This document shows positions 16,510 through 24,778 of a DNA stretch of 64,000 nucleotides, one piece after another; position 1 is the stretch's first letter; the number at the start of each line of letters is the position of its first letter. Source of the stretch: Oscillospiraceae bacterium (GTDB taxonomy: Bacteria; Bacillota; Clostridia; Oscillospirales; Oscillospiraceae); contig CAJTFK010000008.1 of assembly GCA_910575505.1 (NCBI GenBank), positions 62,001 through 126,000 of the forward strand. The letters are read 5' to 3'. Both the position numbers and the translations under genes were made by a program. The notes under the pieces are model-generated. The model had not been told where the DNA came from. It did not search any database and saw only the letters and a program-made list of their open reading frames with translations.

Positions 16510-16637
16510 GAGAACACAATTTCGGAGGACCGCGGCGTGCTGTCCCGCCTGGCGCCTCCGGCAAAAAAACAGCGGAACTTGTGTGGAAGTGCCTGATGAT
16601 GCGGACCGGCCCGGGGGAGGGCACCGGTCCGCTTTTT
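16510..16637 (+). ncRNA. Candidate structured RNA with pseudoknot and terminator
   Basis: A transcript from the promoter just upstream would be about 130 nt. It can form an outer helix ACACAA (16514-16519) with TTGTGT (16579-16584). Inside are two crossing helices, CGGAGG (16523-16528) with CCTCCG (16555-16560) and GCTGT (16539-16543) with ACAGC (16569-16573). The connecting strand 16561-16568 is A-rich, as in H-type pseudoknots. A terminator (GCGGACCGG stem, 16601-16637, five T) ends it. I compared it by eye with SRP, 6S, T-box, ZTP, fluoride, SAM and preQ1 patterns and none fits. It could be a small RNA or an attenuating riboswitch for the symporter gene 330 bases downstream. Confidence 0.55.
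16601..16637 (+). terminator. Terminator of the orphan RNA
   Basis: Nine-base perfect stem (GCGGACCGG and complement) with a 14-base loop, followed by five T residues. Confidence 0.85.
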
Positions 16638-16659
16638 GCAGTTTTTCGCGGGCGTTATA

Positions 16660-16830
16660 GTCACCGCAGTTGAAAAGAAGCATCTGCTTCTTTTCAACCT
16701 GTGGGGCGATGATTCGCCCCACAGGCCTTAAAACGGCCTTGCAGTGGACTTCATAGTCAGCACAGCGAGTATCCGACAGCGGCTTTGCCGCTGTTTGAAA
16801 ACCGGTGTACACCGATTTTCAGCTGTGCCG
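16660..16830 (+). repeat. Dispersed hairpin element, copy 1
   Basis: Contains a GTTGAAAAGAAGC hairpin with its complement, an extra GGGGCGAATCATC-type hairpin, GTCAGCACAG, and a CAGCGGC/GCCGCTG hairpin followed by ACCGATTTTCA. An inverted, shorter copy lies at 36812-36944. The element is intergenic, has no ORF, and separates the orphan RNA from the symporter gene. Confidence 0.7.
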
Positions 16831-16966
16831 ACGATATCAGGCAGGACGATGCTTCCCCGCTCTGCGGTCTTGGGTCCAACCAGCCGTTCCGCGGGCCCCG
16901 GACTCGGGGGAGCGGATGGAACACAGGCGGCCGCCGTGAAAGGCGGCTGAATCCAAACAGGAAAGG

Positions 16967-18427
16967 ATGATTCAATTGATCAATCACAGTGAGCTGAGCG
17001 TACTGGACCTGATGATTATCGGGGCCTATCTGGTTTCCATGGTGGCGGTGGGCGTCTACTTTGTCAGGCGCATCAAAAATGTGGGCGATTACTACGTGGC
17101 GGGCCGGTCTCTGGGGCCTCTGGTGATGATGGCCACCGTCTGCGCCACCATCATCGGCGGCAGCGGCCTGATGGGCCGGGCGGGCGTCGCCTATTCCAGC
17201 GGCTTCAAGGCGGTGATGACTGCGATCCCCTATCTGCTGGGAATGTTTCTTTTTTCAGGCGTTTCGGGCCGCATCTCCGACATCGGAATGCAGCACGATG
17301 TGACCTCCATCCCGGACCTGTTCTCCCGCCGGTTCGGGAGGACCGCCAAGGTGTTCCTGGCGGCCATGGTGGCCTTTACCATGATGGGCACCGTCGCCTC
17401 CCAGGTGACGGCCACCGCCACCATCATCAACATGCTGGGGGGACAGGCGGGACTGTCCTATGAGGCGGGGGCCCTGATTGCCTGCGTCATCTTCATGGTC
17501 TACACCGCTTCCAGCGGCCTCTTCGGCGTGGTCTACACCGACGTGCTTCAGTTTTACATGCTGATTCTGTTTGTGTATATCCTGATTCCCGCGGCGTCCC
17601 TGAGAAGCATCGGCGGGTTCTCCGTCTTCGCCGCCAATCTGGACCCGGCCCTTGCCCGGCCCTATCTGGACGGCAAGATTCTGGGGGACGTGGTGACCTA
17701 TCTGGTCTTCACCATGGCCGGCGCGGAGATGTGGCAGCGGGCCTTTGCCGCCAAAAACCGGGGCGCCGCCAAAAAGGGCATGTTCCTGGGCACGGCGGTC
17801 TACGGCGTCACCATAGCCCTGGTGTACTTCATGGGCGTGGCGGCCCACCAGATCATCGGGGACGACGTGCTGGCCCGGTACGGCAACACCGACGCGGTGG
17901 TGCCTGCCCTGGCCATCCGCGTGCTGCCTGTGGGCCTGACGGGCCTGGCGCTGGCGGGCATTCTGTCCGTCATCATGTCCACGGCGGACAGCTATCTGCT
18001 GGTGTCCGTTCAGACCTGCGTCCACGACATCGGCAAGACCTTCTTCCCGGAGATGAAGGACAAAACGGAGATTTTCCTCTCCAGAATCTTCTCCATCATT
18101 CTGCCCCTGGGCGCATTGGTCATTGCGCTTTACATCAAGAACGCCTATAATATCCTTATGTTTGCCTGGAGCTTCTACGCCGCCGCCGCCGGACTGCCGG
18201 CCTTCGCGGCGCTGTACTGGAAAAAGGCCACCGCCCCCGGCGTCATCGCCGGCATGGCGGCGGGCTTCGCGGTCTGCGTCGGCTGGAAGCTGATGGGCGA
18301 GCCCATGGGGCTGGGCTCCGCCGTCCCCGGGACCGTCGCCTGCGGCATCGCCCTGGTGTCGGTAAGCCTGGCGACCTGCAAAACACATCCCTCCGTCTTC
18401 CTGTCCGTGAAGAGGCAGGAGGGCTGA
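16967..18427 (+). CDS. Sodium:solute symporter family (SSS) transporter
   Basis: 486 residues with about 13 hydrophobic segments. SSS-family signatures include DYYVAGRSLGPLVMM near residue 42, GGSGLMGRAGVAYSSG, and LAGILSVIMSTADSYLLV near residue 330, which carries the Na2-site Ser/Thr pattern. It imports an organic solute with Na+; substrates of the family include amino acids, sugars and pantothenate and are not readable here. The gene starts with ATG after AGGAAAGG, and lies 55 bases before threonine ammonia-lyase, which suggests a hydroxy amino acid as a possible but unproven substrate. The 5' region holds the dispersed hairpin element and, further up, the candidate structured RNA. Confidence 0.88.
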   Translation: MIQLINHSELSVLDLMIIGAYLVSMVAVGVYFVRRIKNVGDYYVAGRSLGPLVMMATVCATIIGGSGLMGRAGVAYSSGFKAVMTAIPYLLGMFLFSGVSGRISDIGMQHDVTSIPDLFSRRFGRTAKVFLAAMVAFTMMGTVASQVTATATIINMLGGQAGLSYEAGALIACVIFMVYTASSGLFGVVYTDVLQFYMLILFVYILIPAASLRSIGGFSVFAANLDPALARPYLDGKILGDVVTYLVFTMAGAEMWQRAFAAKNRGAAKKGMFLGTAVYGVTIALVYFMGVAAHQIIGDDVLARYGNTDAVVPALAIRVLPVGLTGLALAGILSVIMSTADSYLLVSVQTCVHDIGKTFFPEMKDKTEIFLSRIFSIILPLGALVIALYIKNAYNILMFAWSFYAAAAGLPAFAALYWKKATAPGVIAGMAAGFAVCVGWKLMGEPMGLGSAVPGTVACGIALVSVSLATCKTHPSVFLSVKRQEG

Positions 18428-18482
18428 GAACGGAGAGAGTCATTTCACCCGGGGCCGGGCCCCACGAAAGGAGCGGTTTATC

Positions 18483-19673
18483 ATGACGCTGACACTGAAT
18501 ATGATCTGGGACGCGCAGCAGGCCCTGTCCGGCATTGCCCGGCGGACCCCCCTGGACCCGGCCCCCAGGCTGGGGAAGGGCGTTTACATCAAGGCGGAAA
18601 ATCTCCAGCTCACCGGGGCCTTCAAGCTCCGGGGAGCCTATAACAAGATTCGTTCCCTGACGCCGGAGGAGGCCGGGCGGGGCGTCGTTGCCTGCTCCGC
18701 CGGGAACCACGCCCAGGGGATTGCCCTGTCCGCGTCAAAGCTGGGCATCCGTTCCGTCATCTGCATGCCCGCCGGCGCGCCCATCAGCAAGGTGGAGGCC
18801 ACCAAGGGCTACGGCGCGGAGGTGGTTCTGGTCCCCGGCGTCTATGACGACGCCGCCCGGGAGGCGGAGCGCCTGGTGGCAGAGGAGGGCTATACCTTTG
18901 CCCATCCCTTCAACGATCCCCTGGTCATCGCCGGGCAGGGCACCATCGGCCTGGAGATTCTGGAGCAGCTGCCGGAGGTGGATCAGGTGGTGGTCCCCAT
19001 CGGCGGCGGCGGGCTCATCGCCGGTGTGGCCTTTGCCATCAAGCACCTGAAGCCGGACTGCCGGGTGGTGGGCGTCCAGGCCGCCGGGGCACCCTCCATG
19101 TACCTCTCTCTTCAGGAGGGGCGGCCCGCGGAGCTGTCCGGCGTGTCCACCATTGCCGACGGCATCGCCGTGAAGCGGCCGGGGGACCTGACCTTTGAGC
19201 TGTGCCGGAAGTATGTGGACGAGGTGGTCACCGTGTCCGAGGATGAGATTGCCTCGGCCATTCTGGCCCTGATGGAGGAACAGAAGACCGTGGCCGAGGG
19301 GGCCGGGGCCACGCCTGTGGCCGCCTGCATGTTCGGTGAGGTGCCCACCGAGGGGCGGAAAACCGTCTGCGTGGTCTCCGGCGGCAATGTGGACGTGACG
19401 ACGCTGTCCCGGGTCATCACAAAGGGCCTTTCCAAGGCGGGCCGTCTGGTGGAGCTCACCACCAAGGTGGCGGACAAACCGGGGAGCCTCCTGCAAATGC
19501 TTCAGGTGGTGTCGGACAGTGGGGCCAATATCATCAGCGTCAGTCACAACCGGGAGGACAAGGAAACCGACGTGGCGGCCTGTATCGTGACCCTGGTGCT
19601 GGAGACCCGGGACCAGAGGCACGTGGAAAATCTCTGCCGGGAGCTCACCGCCCACGGCTACCTCATGCGGTAA
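18483..19673 (+). CDS. ilvA: Threonine ammonia-lyase with C-terminal ACT domain
   Basis: 396 residues. PLP-fold type II: the lysine motif AFKLRGAYNKI near residue 45, SAGNHAQGIALSA near 77, and the glycine loop VVPIGGGGLIAG near 172. A C-terminal ACT domain (about 325-396; LVELTTKVADKPGSLLQML) marks the short TdcB/biosynthetic-like form found in clostridia. It deaminates threonine (and serine) to 2-oxobutyrate, either to feed isoleucine synthesis or for catabolic propionate/ATP formation. No ilv genes are nearby, so a catabolic role with the adjacent symporter is a reasonable reading. Start ATG at 18483 follows AAAGGAG. Confidence 0.9.
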   Translation: MTLTLNMIWDAQQALSGIARRTPLDPAPRLGKGVYIKAENLQLTGAFKLRGAYNKIRSLTPEEAGRGVVACSAGNHAQGIALSASKLGIRSVICMPAGAPISKVEATKGYGAEVVLVPGVYDDAAREAERLVAEEGYTFAHPFNDPLVIAGQGTIGLEILEQLPEVDQVVVPIGGGGLIAGVAFAIKHLKPDCRVVGVQAAGAPSMYLSLQEGRPAELSGVSTIADGIAVKRPGDLTFELCRKYVDEVVTVSEDEIASAILALMEEQKTVAEGAGATPVAACMFGEVPTEGRKTVCVVSGGNVDVTTLSRVITKGLSKAGRLVELTTKVADKPGSLLQMLQVVSDSGANIISVSHNREDKETDVAACIVTLVLETRDQRHVENLCRELTAHGYLMR

Positions 19674-19687
19674 GCGAGTCTGTCAGG

Positions 19688-19721
19688 AAATTCCGCCCGG
19701 CGCTGCCGGACGGAATTTTTT
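19688..19721 (+). terminator. Terminator after threonine ammonia-lyase
   Basis: AAATTCCG outer stem plus CCGGC inner stem with a small loop, ending in six T residues. Confidence 0.8.
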
Positions 19722-19923
19722 GACGCCCCCGCTTTTTTGCGCCCCGCTTTTTTGCGCCCGGGCGCCGGCAGCCGGTCTAAAAAAGACGGTTGGTTTTTGT
19801 CGAAACTGGCGAATTTTTGAAAAATCGAAAAAAATCCGGCAAAAAATAAAACCAAATCGGGATTATGATGCACTTATTATAAGGTCGTTTCCGGCCTGAA
19901 CCAAAAAAGGAGGAATTTGTATC

Positions 19924-22572
19924 ATGAGACACTTGAAACGATGGATGGCGTCGCTGTGCGTCCTGACGCTGCTGATCTCGGCGCTGCCTGGGGCGGCGGC
20001 TCTGGAGTATGAGAGCAAGTGCCCCGACTGCGGCGTGACCATGCTGAGCACGCTGGTCCAGCCCACCTGCATTGACAACGGCTATATCCAGACGGAGTGC
20101 CCCGTCTGCCACGGCAAGGGGACGGCCCACGGGGCGCTGGGCATCTATGGCATTGAAAACAACGGAAGAGCCTATGGCCATACCTATGATATGAGGGAGG
20201 GCGGCGTCTGCTCCCGCTGCAACGACGACGCCCGGCCGCCCCAGACCCGGCCCGGTCTGGACATCGACCCCGGCTATCTCGTTGGCGAGGACGGCCATAC
20301 CCACGACTTTAAGCTGGTAGGCAATATGTTTGCCCGAAAGGACAACGAAGGGCGCAAGGAGTGGCTTTGCCAGACCTGTAAGTTTAAGATGATGGAGGAT
20401 GTGCCTCCGCTGGATGAAAACGGCATGGCCCAGCCCGGCAGCACCTTCCGGGTTACCAGCTCCGGCTCCAGCGGTTCCGGGAGCGGGAGCACCACCACTC
20501 CCGGCGGGACCACGAATCCCGGCGGGTCCGCAACGAACCCCGGTGAGACCACCAACCCCGGCGGTTCCACTACAAACCCCGGCGGTTCCACTACAAACCC
20601 CGGCGAGACCACGAATCCCGGCGGCTCTTCGACAACCGACCCCGCCACACCGGAGCCCCCTGGTATGCAGCCGTCGGTTACACCCGGCACCCCCTGCGCC
20701 AATGGCCAGCATACCTGGAAATATCTGACGGAACAGGCGACTTGTACCAAAGAGGGCCGCTATTACCGGAGCTGCTCCGCCTGCGGCGCAGAGGAGAGCA
20801 TCCGGACGCTCCCCAAGAGCGATCACGGATGGAAATATGAGACCATTCCTGCCACCTGCACCGCCGAGGGCAAGGCCACTCGAAGCTGTCCTGACTGCGG
20901 CGCGGAAGAAACTCTGCGGACGATCCCCATGCTTGCGCACAGCTGGGAGAATAAGATCATTCCTGCCACCACCTCTTCTGCCGGCAGGATCTATCGGGTC
21001 TGCTCCGTCTGCGGAGGGGAAGAGACCCTTTCCGATATTCCCCGGAAGCTCCACGACGGCAGCGGAAGCACGGAGATGCCCAAGCTCAGCCAGTCGGAAA
21101 TTACCCAGCTGCTGAAAAACGCGCCTTCGCGGGGCAGCAGCATTTACGACAAGGAATATGATGTGGAGCCTTCCTATAAGGCTCCCTACGCCATCGGCAA
21201 GGTTACGGACAGCCTGCTTCAGGAGGCCGCCGCCCGGCTGAACGCCATGCGGCGTATCGCGGGTCTGCCCTCTGTCACCCTGGATGCCGGCATGTGTGAA
21301 AGCGCCCAATACGGCGCGGTGGTCAACGCCGCCCTGAATGAGCTGACCCACTATCCCAGCCAGCCGGCGGGGATGGACAAGGGATTTTACCAGAAGGGCC
21401 GGGCTGCCGCCAGCTCCAGCAATATCGCCTGCGGCTATTCCCTGGTGGGCTCCGTGGACGGCTACATGGAGGACAGTGACGCCGGCAATATCAGCCAGGT
21501 GGGCCACCGAACCTGGCAGCTCAATCCCAAGATGGGCAAGGTGGGCTTTGGCATGGCCGGCGTTTATTCCATGGAGATGGCTCACGACCAGAGCGGACAG
21601 GGATGCAACTATGACTATATCGCCTGGCCCGCCTCCGGCAGCTTCCCCAGCGACATCTTCGGTAAAGACTACGCCTGGAGCGTGCATCTGAATCCCTCTG
21701 TCTACGCCGCCCCTGCCGTCAGCAGTCTCGCCATCACCCTCACTGGAGACGGCAAAACCTGGACCTTCCAGGGCAGCGAACGCTACACCGCCGCCCATTC
21801 CGGAAAATATTTCAACTGCATCAACGGTTACGGCGGAGTGGGCTATGGCCTCATCTTCCGGCCTGACGGCATCAGCGTCTACGACGGGACCTACTCCGTC
21901 CGCATTGACGGGCTGAAGCTTCGGGACGGTACTCCCACTTCTCTCAACTTCCAGGTGGACTTTTTCAACACTGGCCTGGAGGACACCGGTATCCCCCAGG
22001 ACCAGCAGACAAATCAGATTCCCCAGCTGCCCGACTCCGTGGCCAGCGGCAACCCCTTCACCGACGTGCCGGAAAGCGCCTACTATAAGGACGCGGTGCT
22101 CTGGGCCCTGGGGAACAACGTCACCACCGGCGTGACGGAGACCCAGTTCCAGCCCAATTCCACCTGCACCCGGGGCCAGGTGGTGACCTTCCTCTGGCGG
22201 GCCAAGGGCTGCCCCGAGCCCCGGACCCAGAGCAACCCCTTCACCGACGTGAAGAGCTCCAGCCCCTTCTACAAGGCCATTCTCTGGGCCCAGGAGAACG
22301 GTATTACCACCGGCACCACAGCCACCACCTTCAACCCCGGCGGCACCTGCACCAACGGCCACGTCCTCACCTTCCTGTGGCGGGCCAACGGCCAGCCGGC
22401 GGCCGGCGGCTCCAGCTCTCTGGCAAGCCGGTATCCCAATCAGTATTTCACCAGCGCCATAGGCTGGGCGCAGGCCAGGGGCATTCTCAGCAGCGACAGC
22501 ATGAATCCCCGGTCCCAGTGCCCCCGGGCCGACATCGTGACCTATCTTTACCGGGACGCCTCCAACAGCTGA
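19924..22572 (+). CDS. Secreted CAP-domain protein with Cys repeats and SLH domains
   Basis: 882 residues. A signal peptide ends near residue 27 (GAAALE). The next 160 residues hold several Cys-x2-Cys pairs (CPDCG, CPVCHG, CSRCND, CQTCKF). A low-complexity linker of TNPGG(S/E)T units spans about 190-240. Three 40-residue repeats (about 260-378) follow the pattern W-x(3)-IPATCT-x(2)-G-x(4)-C-x2-CG. A CAP/SCP-like domain covers about 425-595 (LNAMRRIAGLPSV, HRTWQLNPKMGKVGFGM). Three SLH repeats (about 708-880: NPFTDVPESAYYKDAVLWAL and relatives) would bind the protein to the cell-wall polymer. It is therefore a wall-anchored surface protein. The role of the Cys repeats (metal or disulfide) is unknown. 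Start ATG follows AAAGGAGG. Confidence 0.88.
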   Translation: MRHLKRWMASLCVLTLLISALPGAAALEYESKCPDCGVTMLSTLVQPTCIDNGYIQTECPVCHGKGTAHGALGIYGIENNGRAYGHTYDMREGGVCSRCNDDARPPQTRPGLDIDPGYLVGEDGHTHDFKLVGNMFARKDNEGRKEWLCQTCKFKMMEDVPPLDENGMAQPGSTFRVTSSGSSGSGSGSTTTPGGTTNPGGSATNPGETTNPGGSTTNPGGSTTNPGETTNPGGSSTTDPATPEPPGMQPSVTPGTPCANGQHTWKYLTEQATCTKEGRYYRSCSACGAEESIRTLPKSDHGWKYETIPATCTAEGKATRSCPDCGAEETLRTIPMLAHSWENKIIPATTSSAGRIYRVCSVCGGEETLSDIPRKLHDGSGSTEMPKLSQSEITQLLKNAPSRGSSIYDKEYDVEPSYKAPYAIGKVTDSLLQEAAARLNAMRRIAGLPSVTLDAGMCESAQYGAVVNAALNELTHYPSQPAGMDKGFYQKGRAAASSSNIACGYSLVGSVDGYMEDSDAGNISQVGHRTWQLNPKMGKVGFGMAGVYSMEMAHDQSGQGCNYDYIAWPASGSFPSDIFGKDYAWSVHLNPSVYAAPAVSSLAITLTGDGKTWTFQGSERYTAAHSGKYFNCINGYGGVGYGLIFRPDGISVYDGTYSVRIDGLKLRDGTPTSLNFQVDFFNTGLEDTGIPQDQQTNQIPQLPDSVASGNPFTDVPESAYYKDAVLWALGNNVTTGVTETQFQPNSTCTRGQVVTFLWRAKGCPEPRTQSNPFTDVKSSSPFYKAILWAQENGITTGTTATTFNPGGTCTNGHVLTFLWRANGQPAAGGSSSLASRYPNQYFTSAIGWAQARGILSSDSMNPRSQCPRADIVTYLYRDASNS

Positions 22573-22615
22573 GGGGGCAGACGGTCAAGCCAGTCAGAAA
22601 AGGAAACAGCGCTGG

Positions 22616-22643
22616 GAAAGGAACCCCGTCAGGGGTTCCTTTC
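22616..22643 (+). terminator. Hairpin after the SLH protein gene
   Basis: Perfect 12-bp stem (GAAAGGAACCCC and complement) with a four-base loop. The T tract is weak, so termination is probable but not certain. Confidence 0.6.
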
Positions 22644-22700
22644 ATAGCTTGTCGAAAGTCGAAAAAGTAGTACAGACTTGGACAACGGAAAGGAAGATAG

Positions 22701-22872
22701 TATGAAAGACAGCGCAGCCCTTGGCGGCTCTGCCGCTTAGGGATGCGGCGTGCCCTTTACGGGTAAACCCATCAGGGGTGTCTTTCATGTGCAATCAATA
22801 AGTTTTCAGAACTTCCCACGGGTTCTGAAAACTTGGACAGACTGTTGAAAATACGTTTTCAACAGCCTGTCC
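22701..22872. repeat. Cluster of intergenic inverted repeats
   Basis: Three successive palindromic structures: an 88-base segment with ATGAAAGACA ends (22701-22788), AAGTTTTCAGAAC with its complement (about 22799-22834), and GGACAG-CTGTTGAAAA with complement (22835-22872). No gene is present. The succession resembles a mobile non-coding element, but no second copy was found in this window. Confidence 0.6.
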
Positions 22873-22894
22873 CCGGTTTTCTTCCCGCCTCTTC

Positions 22895-22923
22895 TTGACA
22901 TCCGGCGGCGGGCCCCGTACAAT
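22895..22923 (+). promoter_or_regulatory. Sigma-A promoter of malQ
   Basis: TTGACA (22895-22900) and TACAAT (22918-22923) with a 17-base spacer, about 85 bases before the 4-alpha-glucanotransferase gene. Confidence 0.8.
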
Positions 22924-23008
22924 AAAAGCCAGCGGCCTTCCCATGGCCGCCGGGAAGCCGCCGCGCTTCCGGCGGGCCGCCGGGCGGGCTTACATCCATG
23001 GAGGTTGA

Positions 23009-24550
23009 ATGAGTATGAAGCGTTCCGCAGGTATTTTGCTGCCCATTTTTTCCCTGCCCTCGGCCTATGGCATCGGCTCTCTGGGGGCGGAGGCCCGGGC
23101 CTTCGCCAACTTTCTGCATGACGCCGGCCAGGCCTGGTGGCAGATTCTCCCCGTGGGCCCCGCCGGGGCCGGGGACTCCCCCTATGCCAGCGAGTCCACC
23201 TTTGCCGGAAATCCGTATTTCATTGATTTGGAGCTCCTGGCGAAGGACGGGCTGCTGACGGGTGAGGAGCTGGCCTCCGCCCGGGTCCCGGAGGGGGACC
23301 GGATCGACTACGCCGCCATTCACGAGAGCCGGGGCGAGCTGCTGCGAAAGGCCTTTCAGCGGGTCAGCGGCGAGACGGCGGAGGCCGCCCGGGCCTTTAC
23401 GGAGCGGAATCCCTGGGTCAGGGAATACGCGCTGTATCGGGCTGTGAAGAAGCATTTCAACAATGCCGCCTGGTTTGACTGGCCGGACGCGGCTTTGCGC
23501 CGCCACGACCCCGCCGCCGTGGAGCACTGGCGGGCGGAGCTGGCGGAGGAGGTGGCTTTTCAGACCTGCGTGCAGCATTGGTTTTTCACCCAGTGGGAGG
23601 ATTTGAAGAGCTATGTTAACGGCCTGGGACTGGGGCTGATTGGCGATCTGCCCATTTACGTCTCCCTGGATTCTGCCGACGTGTGGAGCGAACGGCGGGA
23701 ATTCCTGCTGGATGAGGAGGGGCGGCCCTCCAAGGTGGCGGGGGTGCCGCCGGACTATTTCTCTGAGGACGGCCAGCTCTGGGGCAATCCCCTCTATGAC
23801 TGGGACGCCATGCGCGCCAACGGCTTCGGCTGGTGGATCCGCCGGGTGGAGGGCGCCTCCAGGCTGTTTGACGCCATCCGCATCGACCATTTCCGGGGGC
23901 TGGAAAGCTATTGGGCGGTTCCGGCGGAGTCGGACACCGCCAAGGTGGGCGCCTGGGAGAAGGGGCCCGGCATGGATCTGCTAGGCGTCCTGACCGGCTG
24001 GTTCCCCCAGGTGACCCTGATTGCCGAGGACCTGGGCATCCTCACCGACGGGGTCCACGCCCTGCGGGAGGCCTCCGGCCTGCCGGGGATGAAGGTGCTG
24101 GAGTTTGCTTTCGACCGGCCGGACAACGCCTATCTGCCTCACAATTACGCCTCCAGCCGCTGCGTCTGCTACACGGGCACCCATGACAACGACACCGCCG
24201 CCGGGTGGTACAGCCAGGCCGGAGAGCAGGAACGGGCCTTTGCGGCGCAGTATCTGGGCGTGGAGGACCCGGACGCCGGGAAGATGGAAAAGGCCCTGCT
24301 GCGGGCCGGTCAGGGCAGCGTGGCGGAGCTGTTTGTGGCCCAGATGCAGGATTATCTGGGTCTTGGCAGCGAAGGCCGCCTCAACGTCCCCGGCGTGGGC
24401 AGCGGCAATTGGCGCTGGCGGATGAGGTCCGGCCAGGCCCCGGCGGAGCTGGCCCGGGACATCCGGAGCCTCACCGCCCTCTACGGACGCTGCAACCCGG
24501 CGGAGGAACCGGGGAAGCCGGAAGAGGATGAGAGAGACCGGGAGGACTGA
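23009..24550 (+). CDS. malQ: 4-alpha-glucanotransferase (amylomaltase, GH77)
   Basis: 513 residues, the normal length for bacterial GH77 enzymes. Motifs are visible in order: LPSAYGIGSLG near residue 17, GDLPIYVSLDSADVW near 212, IRIDHFRGLESYW near 291 with the catalytic Asp, IAEDLG near 340 with the catalytic Glu, and CYTGTHDNDTAAGWY near 390. The enzyme transfers alpha-1,4-glucan segments between maltodextrins, in glycogen/maltodextrin turnover in the cytoplasm. It stands alone under its own promoter with no glycogen genes in the window. The first of two close ATGs has a GGAGG site 4 bases upstream; the second (23015) is better spaced and may be used. Confidence 0.93.
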   Translation: MSMKRSAGILLPIFSLPSAYGIGSLGAEARAFANFLHDAGQAWWQILPVGPAGAGDSPYASESTFAGNPYFIDLELLAKDGLLTGEELASARVPEGDRIDYAAIHESRGELLRKAFQRVSGETAEAARAFTERNPWVREYALYRAVKKHFNNAAWFDWPDAALRRHDPAAVEHWRAELAEEVAFQTCVQHWFFTQWEDLKSYVNGLGLGLIGDLPIYVSLDSADVWSERREFLLDEEGRPSKVAGVPPDYFSEDGQLWGNPLYDWDAMRANGFGWWIRRVEGASRLFDAIRIDHFRGLESYWAVPAESDTAKVGAWEKGPGMDLLGVLTGWFPQVTLIAEDLGILTDGVHALREASGLPGMKVLEFAFDRPDNAYLPHNYASSRCVCYTGTHDNDTAAGWYSQAGEQERAFAAQYLGVEDPDAGKMEKALLRAGQGSVAELFVAQMQDYLGLGSEGRLNVPGVGSGNWRWRMRSGQAPAELARDIRSLTALYGRCNPAEEPGKPEEDERDRED

Positions 24551-24642
24551 CGGCAGAACCGTCAAAAGAACCAAATAAGGATGAAAAATTTGTTAGATAA
24601 GACAAAGATTTACGCAAAATTTGCATTTGGTCATTCCGCCGA

Positions 24643-24671
24643 TTGGACAGGAACCCGCCGGCATATATAAT
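24643..24671 (+). promoter_or_regulatory. Promoter of the Na/phosphate cotransporter gene
   Basis: TTGGAC (24643-24648) and TATAAT (24666-24671) with a 17-base spacer, 108 bases before the start codon. No Pho-box-like direct repeat was recognised. Confidence 0.7.
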
Positions 24672-24778
24672 AAACTGGAGCGCGTCCGCCGGAACCCAGG
24701 GGGCGGACGGGGGCAAACGCAGGAACCACAAGCGGAAAAACCGGTCCGGGAAGGGCCCTGAAAGGTAAGGAGCGCACC

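Noticed and set aside
16510..16637. T-box, fluoride riboswitch or hammerhead ribozyme in the orphan RNA
   Set aside because: GGACCGCGG and CTGATGA look similar to parts of these RNAs, but the remaining conserved parts and spacing are missing.
19777..22362. 861-residue open frame on the minus strand
   Set aside because: Antisense to the SLH/CAP surface protein, whose signal peptide, domains and RBS are clear.
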